Source of the DNA: Callorhinus ursinus
Lineage: Eukaryota; Chordata; Mammalia; Carnivora; Otariidae
Length of the DNA: 64,000 bases
Direction: 5' to 3'
NCBI RefSeq assembly: GCF_003265705.1
Contig: NW_020312935.1
Coordinates: 4,886,386 to 4,950,385, forward strand
Under the pieces are notes generated by a model. It saw only the letters and a list, made by a program, of their open reading frames with translations. It had not been told where the DNA came from and did not search any database. Both the position numbers and the translations under genes were made by a program. This document shows, piece after piece, positions 56,804 to 64,000 of the stretch; within the stretch, counting starts at the first letter, position 1, and each line of letters opens with the position of its first letter.

Positions 56804-58159
56804 GGAAAAAAAAGCTGTATGTCACACCCACCAAACCAGATGCCAGAACACACACCCAAGGATCAAATGGCGAGAGGGGAAAGGAAAGAAGGAAGATAAA
56901 ACTGGAAGTCTTTCTCCCTACCTTCTTTATGAAGGGTCACAGAAAGTATCTGTGAAATGTGAATTCCAGTAACAACCTCCTCCCTAGGATGGAATTGAGG
57001 GCCATTACACAGAAATTACTTAATTATTTCTTCCCTTGAGAGTAAATTGGGTCATGCGTATGCAGATTCCCCTTTTGCTAATGGGTCCCACTCTGTACAT
57101 AGCCAATTTAAAACATAACTTTAGGGAAACAAAACAAGATCATCAGGACATAAATACTATGACCATATGTGAACGACACAGCTGTAACATCACTGTATAA
57201 TTTCCATTACTACTTCCATAACTGAATTTAGCCCAACAGCCAAACTAACGATTTGAATTAAGCAGAAAGGTAATCTGATGCCAAGAAAGATGTGGTAAAC
57301 TGGAGAGTGGAAAAATACTTGCTTAAGCCACAGACTATTCAACTGAGATGGATTACTGAAGGGGCCCATGCTGTAGATTTCCTTATGCTGGTACATCATC
57401 TGAAAATATCTGGCTTCAGTTTAAGACGGGATATTCTTAAATATGTTTTAAGTTTCCCAAAGCTTAAATCGGCAGTCAGTTCATTTAGTTTGTGGGCAAT
57501 GCACTAACTTAAGATCCTTTCTTTCCACAGACCAAAATTAATCAATCATCTGTCCCTGTAAAGAATTTGGGCTTCTGAAAGAATTTTAAATCTATGCTAG
57601 GAAAGGCCTGAGGTACTAGATCTAAAAGGAATTGTGGCAAAGTCTGACTTCTTAGAAACTACTGTCTCAACATGTTTTTCTTTTGAGGAGCAATAAAATT
57701 CCATATACGGAATAAGCCTTGATGGCACACAACCCAATGAATCCGGTGCCCACTGCACTGGGAGATTTCTGGTGGTCCTAGAGACCCTATAGAAGCAAAT
57801 ACAGCTGAGCAGCAATGCTATGTGTCCACTTCTGCTTCCTCATACCCTGAACAAAGGACAGTCCTCAACAGTCTCTAGCTTATAAGACAATTATTAAGGA
57901 GAGGTGCTCAATGAATAACAGATTCCTACTATAATAAAAAAGGGGTTTAAGGAAGCTGTTTTAAATGGCAAATAAATGGCAAAAACTGAAAAGTGAACAT
58001 TATTTTTAAAAATAAAATTATTAAAAAATAGTGCATAAAAGTCACGATCTGCATTTAATATGAACAGTAACCATCATATTACCTTGTTACTAGCTCTTGA
58101 AAGGTAGGAATTTTGTTTGTTCAAAATAATGCCTACTACCTGGGGAGATGTGAGGAGTT
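56804..58159. other. intron 1 block without recognised repeat
   Basis: About 1.3 kb largely free of carnivore-specific repeats. Short frames (57190-57815) on both strands have no domain. Candidate for conserved or very old sequence. Confidence 0.4.
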
Positions 58160-58174
58160 ACTTCTGCTTTCTTC

Positions 58175-58388
58175 TTTTTTTTTAATAGCTTATTTATTTA
58201 TTTGAGAGAGAGGGGGCGTGCGTGCATGCAGGCGAGCAGGAGGAGAAGCAGATGGGGGGAGGTGGATCTCAAGCAGACCATGCTGAGTGTGGAACCCAAC
58301 GTCGGGCTCAATCCCACGACCCTAAGATCGTGACCTGAGCCAAAACTAAGAGTCCACCAATCAACCAACTAAGCCACCCAGACGCCCC
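58175..58388 (-). mobile_element. Can-SINE, minus, diverged
   Basis: Duplication ACTTCTGCTTTCTTC (58160-58174) versus ACTCCTGCTTTCTTC (58389-58403). Confidence 0.93.
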
Positions 58389-58592
58389 ACTCCTGCTTTC
58401 TTCATTAGCCTTGAGTGAAAATTGGGAAGAACAAGAATAGTGAGAAAGCCTCCTAGTCAAAGGGAACAGAGAAGATGGCCAGAGGCTGCATCCACTGATT
58501 ATATAACATATGGATGCAAAAAAGTTTGCTTGGTTAAATGTGATATGCTGGTAAGAGATCACAGAAAGACTGGGAACAAAAAGATGTAGCTA

Positions 58593-58790
58593 GGGGCGCC
58601 TGGGTGGCTCAGTCGTTAGGCGTCTGCCTTCAGCTCAGGTCATGATCCCAGGGTCCTGGGATCGAGCCCCGCATCGGGCTCCCTGCTCGGCGGGAGGCCT
58701 GCTTCTCCCTCTCCCACTCCCCCTGCTTGTGTTCCTGCTCTCGCTATCTCTCTCTCTCTCTGTCAAATAAACAAATAAAATCTTTAAAAA
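58593..58790 (+). mobile_element. Can-SINE, plus
   Basis: Perfect duplication AAAAAGATGTAGCTA at 58578-58592 and 58791-58805. Confidence 0.97.
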
Positions 58791-58989
58791 AAAAAGATGT
58801 AGCTAAACATTATTGAGACTCAGGTAATAGCTGAAATTATAGGAGATGACCTACACATCGGGTGTACATAAAAGAGATGCAGAGTCGTATCAGCTTCCGT
58901 TTCTTCATTGACCTGCTCCTAGCTAGCACCAGTTTCTCCACACAGGGAGAAAGAGATTCTCTTTTCCATCCGAATGTGAAGTATAGAAA

Positions 58990-59150
58990 GAAGTGAGATT
59001 AACATTTTTTGAACACCTATTATGTGCTAGGTACTTTATATAAAAAAAACTTTACATAACCTTCACAATCATTTGAGAAAGAAACCAAGGCTTAAAGTTA
59101 TTTTCCTGACATCATGTAGAACACTAGGCCTGCATGGCTCCAAAGCCAAT
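58990..59150 (-). repeat. MIR relic, antisense
   Basis: TTTTTTGAACACCTATTATG, TGCTAGGTACTTTATATAA, GAAACCAAGGCTTAAAG. Confidence 0.7.
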
Positions 59151-59384
59151 GCTTTTACTACAATAGAACATGATCATCAGCATAGATTCACCTGGATCTA
59201 TTCTGCTCAACAGCACTTTCTCTTGCCCTGGAAGAGAGGCAACCCTGGCCTGTTCTCACCACGTTCCTGGACCATAATGAGCCCCGGATTCTCTAGTTCT
59301 TGCCTTGATCAGGCTGTGCCTAAAGTGTTCACAACAGCTGTACAGCTTATTCCTACTGCTGAGGACATGCTGCAGGGACAATGT
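59151..59384. other. intron 1 block, no repeat recognised
   Basis: GC-balanced. The 114-codon frame 59073-59417 starts in a MIR and ends in a SINE, so it is not a gene. Confidence 0.4.
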
Positions 59385-59585
59385 CATGGAAAAGGCACAG
59401 GTGGCACAGTCAGTTAAGCATCTGACTCTTGGTTTTGGATCAGGTCATGATCTCAGGGCGGGGAGATCAAGCCCCGCATGGGCTCCATGCTCAGCACAAA
59501 GTTTGCTTGAGTTTCTCTCTCCCTCTCCCTTTGCCCCTCCTCACTCTTAGTACGCGCTCTCTCTCAAATAAATAAATCTATAAAG
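59385..59585 (+). mobile_element. Can-SINE, plus, older subtype
   Basis: GTGGCACAGTCAGTTAAGCA, CATCTGACTCTTGGTTTTGG, CAAGCCCCGCATGGGCTCC, AAATAAATAAATC. Confidence 0.88.
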
Positions 59586-59667
59586 AGTTGATTGCTCACA
59601 GAAAATATTTTAACCGAAAGTAAGAAAAAAAACCCACAAAAACAATTTATACAAAAATAAATTCCAG

Positions 59668-59866
59668 GGTGCCTGGGTGGCTCAGTCGTTAAGCGTCTGC
59701 CTTCAGCTCGGGTCATGATCCCAGAGTCCTGGGATCGAGCCCCGCATCGGGCTCCCTGCTCCGCGGGAAGCCTGCTTCTCCCTCTCCCATTCCCCCTGCT
59801 TGTGTTCCCTCTCTTGCTGTGTCTCTGTCAAAAGAAAAAAAAAAAAAACTTAAAAAAAATTCCAGG
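59668..59866 (+). mobile_element. Can-SINE, plus
   Basis: Near-consensus; AAATTCCAG on both sides (59659-59667; 59867-59875). Confidence 0.95.
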
Positions 59867-59877
59867 TGCATTAAGAA

Positions 59878-60904
59878 CTTAAATGTGAAAAATAAAACTT
59901 AAAAAACAACAAAAAAGAAAGAAAATGTTTTAACCAAACTCAAGATTATTATCTTCCAAATAAGAAATCCAAAATAACTGTTCAAACTTTTTTCTGAAAA
60001 TCTGAGAATAGTTTCTCAGGAGAGTTTTTTTTGGGGGAGGGCAGAGAGGATGTATTGTTGTTGACAATAAACACAATCTAACAAGGTTAACATTCCTTTC
60101 AGCTGCACTTTGTTCCTAAACTGGTTAATACCCAATGATTTGCCACTAGTTCCCAAGTCCAAGTTAAAAATACATTCCTTTCATAAATAATTTTAGATTT
60201 CTTCAAATGGATAAAATGAATACCTTACCAAGTAGTATTAAAGGATTTTATGTCCATGCCTCCTTAATCCTTTCTATTTTGCCACATCCTCCCCCTCCCC
60301 ATTCAGCATATCAACATGGCAAAAAATAAGTTAGCCTGCTGTTTTAAATACAGACCTTCATTTGAGGGAGTCTTACAAGTTATAAGACTGCAACTTTTGG
60401 TTCAGTGCATTCTCTCCCATTTATTAGTGTTAACGATAGTTCTTCTTGTTCTGTGACATTAATACCATTACAAGATGCTGTACAAGATGCTTAGAAGAAG
60501 GCATCAAAATCCTTTAAATAATCATGTTTTCACATGTAATACTTCATGATTCCAGGTGGCAACTTCCAGCCCAGGATGCTGTTTTCCTATGGCTTTCCTG
60601 AGTATTCTGCTTCAAAACCAGACAGTTGGTGGCCCTGAAAGTGTGATGGGGAGTAATTATAATAAAACAGAGAGAGATGACTCCATTTGTCTGATATTTC
60701 AGTGACACATCACTGAAGAGGGAACACATATAAATGAATAGGTCAGCAATATTTACTAAAGTGTTTGGTAAAAGTTACACAGCAGTCTTCTGCCATTACC
60801 CCACAAAGAGAAATAATGAGGATCTTTAGGGTAGAGGAACCTTACCAGTCAGGTGAGGACAAAGTAATAGCAAAGAAACATAGTCAATACAAAAAAATTA
60901 TTTT
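59878..60904. other. intron 1, no gene recognised
   Basis: No SINE or L1. The minus frame 60544-60729 has no domain. Confidence 0.4.
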
Positions 60905-60916
60905 AAGATGGATCAT

Positions 60917-61075
60917 GGAGCACCTGGGTGGCTCAGTCGGTTAAGCGTGGGACTCTTGGTTTCAGCTCGGGACGATATGGGGTCGTGAGATAAAGCCCCA
61001 TGTCAGGCTCCCTGCAAGGTGGGGAGTCTGCTTCCCCACTCTCTCTCCCTCTGCCCCTCCCCCTACTCATGCGTG

Positions 61076-61107
<32 letters not shown>

Positions 61108-61143
61108 CTCTCTCTCTAAAATAAATAATCTTTTTAAAAAAAA
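60917..61143 (+). mobile_element. Can-SINE, plus, older subtype with (AC)n
   Basis: Duplication AAGATGGATCAT (60905-60916) versus AAGATGGATTAT (61144-61155). AC run at 61075-61104 followed by CT run. Confidence 0.94.
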
Positions 61144-61342
61144 AAGATGGATTATAGGTCTAAACTTGAAATACCACCATTAAGCTAATAGAAAAAAATA
61201 TAGAATATCTTCGTGACCTTGAAGTAGGCAAAGATTTCTTGGACAGAACAAACAGTAACCATGAAGGAAAAAATTTCAGCTCAGCTAAATCTACCATTAA
61301 GGAAATGAATAGACAAGCTCCAGGTTAGAAAAAATATTCACA

Positions 61343-61535
61343 GGGGCGCCTGGGTGGCTCAGTCGTTAAGCGTCTGCCTTTGGCTCAGGTCATGATCCCA
61401 GGGTCCTGGGATCGAGTCCCGCATCAGGCTCCCTGCTTAGCAAGAACCTGCTTCTCCCTCTCCCACTCCCCCTGCTTGTGTTCCCTCTCTCACTGTCTCT
61501 CTGTCAAATAAGTAAAAAATCTTTTCAAAAAAAAA
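61343..61535 (+). mobile_element. Can-SINE, plus, in L1
   Basis: Perfect duplication GAAAAAATATTCACA at 61328-61342 and 61536-61550. Confidence 0.97.
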
Positions 61536-61675
61536 GAAAAAATATTCACAACACACACATCTGACAACAAACTTGTATCCAGAGTATACAGAGTTCTACA
61601 ACAATAAAAAGATAAACAACCCAGTAAAAAAATTAGGTAAAAGACTTGAACACTTTTTAAAATACATCAATGGCC

Positions 61676-61862
61676 GGGGGCGCCTGGGTGGCTCAGTAGT
61701 TAAGCGTCTGCCTTCGGCTCAGGTCATGATCCCAGGGTTCTGGGATCGAGCCCCGCATTGGGCTCCCTGCTCTGCAGGGAGTCTGCTTCTCCCTCTCCCT
61801 CTGCCTGCTGTTCTGCCTACTTGTGCTCTCTGTCAAATAAATAAATAGAATCTTTTAAAAAT
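61676..61862 (+). mobile_element. Can-SINE, plus, in L1
   Basis: GGGGGCGCCTGGGTGGCTCA to AAATAAATAGAATC; followed by a (TA)n run 61861-61874. Confidence 0.95.
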
Positions 61863-61970
61863 ATATATATATATGAATTCCAATAAACACATGGAAAGAT
61901 ACCTTCTCTTTATTCACCACGTAAATGGAAATTATAAACCAAAACAAAATACCATTTCACACCTACTACA

Positions 61971-62068
61971 AGAGCTAAAATAATAAGATGAATACCACTT
62001 AATGTCAGCAAGGACATTAAGAGCTAAAATAATAAGATGAATAGAACTTAATGTCAGCAAGGACATTA
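61971..62068. repeat. 49-bp tandem duplication inside L1
   Basis: Unit starting AGAGCTAAAATAATAAGATG at 61971-62019, repeated at 62020-62068 with two adjacent changes (CC to GA). Confidence 0.95.
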
Positions 62069-62323
62069 AGAACTCTCATAATTGTTGTTAGGAGTGTAAG
62101 ATGGTACATTTACTCTAGGGGATTATTTCGCAGTTTCTTGTAAAGTTGAGCATACATCTACCCATGAATCAGCAATTCTACACTTAAGTACGTACCCAAG
62201 AGAAATGAAAACATATATTCACATTCACTCACACACACACGAAAACTGAACAAGAATGTTCATGGCAGTCTTATTCATAAAGTCCAGAAATCAAAACCAA
62301 TCCAAATTATAACAAAATTATGG

Positions 62324-62437
62324 GGGCACCTGGCTGGCTCAGTTGGAAGAATGTATGCCTCTTGATCTCGGGGTCATGAATTCAAGCCCTATGTTGGGTG
62401 TAGACATTATGTAAATAAATAAAAAACTTAAAAAAAG
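62324..62437 (+). mobile_element. Can-SINE, short type, plus, in L1
   Basis: Duplication AAAATTATGG at 62314-62323 and 62438-62447. Confidence 0.94.
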
Positions 62438-62500
62438 AAAATTATGGAATACTTATACAATGAGATATTAATCGACATTAGAAAAACAATGAACTACTGG

Positions 62501-62634
62501 GGCACCTGGCTGGCTCAGTGAGTAAAGCACATGACTCTTGATCTTCTTGGGGTGGTAAACTGAAGCCCCACATTGGGCTTAGAGTTCACTAAAAAAAAAA
62601 AAAAAAACACACAAAAAAACAAAACAAAACAAAA
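62501..62634 (+). mobile_element. Can-SINE, short type, plus, in L1
   Basis: Duplication AACTACTGG at 62492-62500 and 62635-62643; long A/CA-rich tail. Confidence 0.93.
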
Positions 62635-62960
62635 AACTACTGGTACAGGTAAAAACCATGAATCTCAAAAGCACAATGAAAAGTGAAAGAAGACTTATGC
62701 AAGACAATACCTACTATGTGGCTCCATTCCTATATAAATTTCAAGAACAAAACGGATTTATGGTGAAAGAAATCAGAAAGCAGTTACCTGGGGTGGGGAT
62801 GGGGAGAGAAACTGACTGGAAAGGGCAATAAGGGAACCTTCTGGGCATGACGGAAATGTTCAGTAGCTTATGTAGTCATTACACCGTTATATACAATTGT
62901 CACAACTCACTCAACTGAACACCTAAGAGCATCTTACTGTGTGTTAATTATACTTCAACT

Positions 62961-63324
62961 TTCAAAAATGTTAAGCAGTCAGAATTAATCCAAGTGACAG
63001 TTAAGTAACCCAGCACAAAGAAAAATTGGACAGCTTTTTAATTTCATCTGAATTTTAAAAACTGTGAAATATTTAAAATACACTAAAAATATAGAGTACA
63101 ATATAATGAACATTCATATAACTCAACTTTATCAATCTTCACATTCTGTCATATTTGTTCAGCTTTATTTCCTAACAAAACACCCCCATGAACCTCTCTG
63201 ACTCATCCTCCTTGTGCCCTAGCAGTAATTGTATCCTGAATGTGGTATATAACAAATTCATTATTTTTCTTGTATTTCAATTCCAAGGACCTAAAAAATA
63301 AACTGCACTGCAGCAGCACTTTTA
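62961..63324. other. intron 1, no gene recognised
   Basis: Possible L1/L2 relic (AATATAATGAACATTCATAT); otherwise nothing recognised. Confidence 0.4.
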
Positions 63325-63341
63325 GGCCACCTGTATTTTAT

Positions 63342-63769
63342 TTATTTATTTACTTATGTTTATTATTTTTTAATTTAGTTTTTTTAAGATTTTATTTATT
63401 TTTGTGTGAGAGAGAGCGCGAGCACAAGCAGAGGGGATTGGGAGAGGGGGAAGCAGACTCCCCGCTGAGCAGGGAGCCACATGTGGGGCTCGATCCCAAG
63501 ACCCTGGGATAATGACCTGAGCTGAAGGCAGATGCTTAAATGACGGAGCCACCCACGTGCCCCATTTACTTACTTTTAAAGATTTATTTATTTGAGAGAT
63601 AGAGTGCATTTATTTATTTGAGAGATAGGGTGCAGGAGAGTGGGGGAAGGGCAGAGGGAGAGAATCTTCAAGCAGAGGGCCTTGGGGCTTGATCCCAAGA
63701 CCCCTGAGATCATGACCTACGCTGAAACCAAGGGTCAGTCGCTTAAACAAATGGGCCACCCAGGCGCCC
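63342..63769 (-). mobile_element. SINE-in-SINE nest, both minus
   Basis: TAGGCCACCTGTATTTT (63325-63341) and TAGGTCACCTGTGTTTT (63770-63786) bracket two reversed SINEs. The inner (about 63375-63562) sits in the T-rich tail of the outer (about 63563-63769). Confidence 0.88.
63582..63633. repeat. 26-bp tandem duplication in a SINE
   Basis: ATTTATTTATTTGAGAGATA plus GAGTGC, repeated once with one change (63608-63633). Confidence 0.93.
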
Positions 63770-64000
63770 CTAGGTCACCTGTGTTTTAAATAACCTTTTA
63801 CACTTGAGATTTGATGCTCTGTATACTCCATCCTTCTTTCATTTAGCAAACATACATAATACCAGTGATGTGACTGGTGTTTTGCTGGGTGCCAAGAATG
63901 CAGTCTACAGGAGCAGAATGCCTGGCATAAAAATAATTTTATGCCAGTGTTCTAATGCTAATAGAGAATACATTAAACTTTTTGCAAAAGAAGTTGATTC

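Larger units (their letters stand above)
61150..62960 (+). mobile_element. old L1 3' part, plus, with four SINEs
   Basis: AAAATATAGAATATCTTCGT, GGCAAAGATTTCTTGGACAG, then CACATGGAAAGATACC, GAATGTTCATGGCAGTCTTA, CAGTTACCTGGGGTGGGGAT and GTGTTAATTATACTTCAACT. Confidence 0.85.
31599..64000 (-). other. SNTB2: SNTB2 intron 1 (part)
   Basis: Everything right of exon 2 is upstream of it in the gene. Exon 1 (N-terminal PH1 part and most of PDZ, expected to be GC-rich at a CpG-island promoter) was not found: no CpG-rich block or matching frame is visible up to 64000. So at least 32.4 kb belongs to intron 1. It holds SINEs, L1 3' ends, MIR/L2 relics and the retrocopies listed separately. Confidence 0.85.

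Noticed and set aside
58308..58562. Frames with [15 protein letters not shown] or [20 protein letters not shown] peptides (here and at about 25 other sites)
   Set aside because: These recurring peptides are translations of the Can-SINE, not a protein family.
59073..59417. 114-codon plus frame
   Set aside because: Begins inside a MIR relic and ends in a SINE, so it is a chance frame.
31599..64000. Search for SNTB2 exon 1 or a CpG-island promoter
   Set aside because: No GC-rich block or PDZ-coding frame is visible, so the promoter is outside the window.

Overview
This is mammalian, intron-dominated DNA. The window is packed with about 55-60 copies or fragments of the tRNA-Lys-derived carnivore SINE (Can-SINE/SINEC; heads like GGGGCGCCTGGGTGGCTCAG, a CT-rich middle, tails with AATAAA and AAAATCTT). 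That points to an arctoid or other caniform carnivoran (bear, seal, mustelid or panda-like). Species cannot be fixed by eye.

Only one real gene was found: SNTB2 (beta-2-syntrophin) on the minus strand. Three consecutive coding exons are present with intact splice sites and matching phases: exon 2 (31385-31598), exon 3 (17113-17323) and exon 4 (5715-5857). Exon 1 lies beyond the right edge, so intron 1 exceeds 32.4 kb here. Exons 5 onward lie beyond the left edge. Introns 2 and 3 are about 14.1 and 11.3 kb. Syntrophins are PDZ/PH adaptor proteins of the dystrophin complex; these exons cover the last PDZ strand, the second part of the split PH1 domain and the start of PH2.

The rest is introns built from layered repeats. 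From the left: a putative L1 5' region (minus) at 1-518; an old L1 at 2690-4080; a Tigger-like DNA transposon at 7096-7555; two SINEs stacked in one target site at 7980-8404; a MaLR-type LTR inside an L1 at 10.4-11.9 kb; an L1-within-L1 nest bounded by a 19-bp duplication at 12034-16179; DNA transposon fragments at 16.4-16.8 kb; a second nest (L1 in L1, plus an LTR and SINEs) at 20022-24426; an MLT1-like LTR at 28772-29111; and a short young L1 tail at 30666-30890. Intron 1 holds more L1 3' ends (38.0, 40.8, 49.1, 51.6, 56.2, 61.2 kb) and many SINEs.

The most unusual items are three retroposition products: (i) a SINE joined to a broken KRAB-zinc-finger retrocopy inside a single target-site duplication (33512-34794); (ii) a SINE plus about 540 bp of other sequence ending in ATTAAA and an A-rich tail, enclosed by one perfect 16-bp duplication (46626-47317); (iii) a 36-nt tailless 5' fragment of U6 snRNA with a perfect 16-17-bp duplication (35832-35900). 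No bacterial, CRISPR or novel protein-coding system is visible; nearly every other open frame lies in a SINE or L1.
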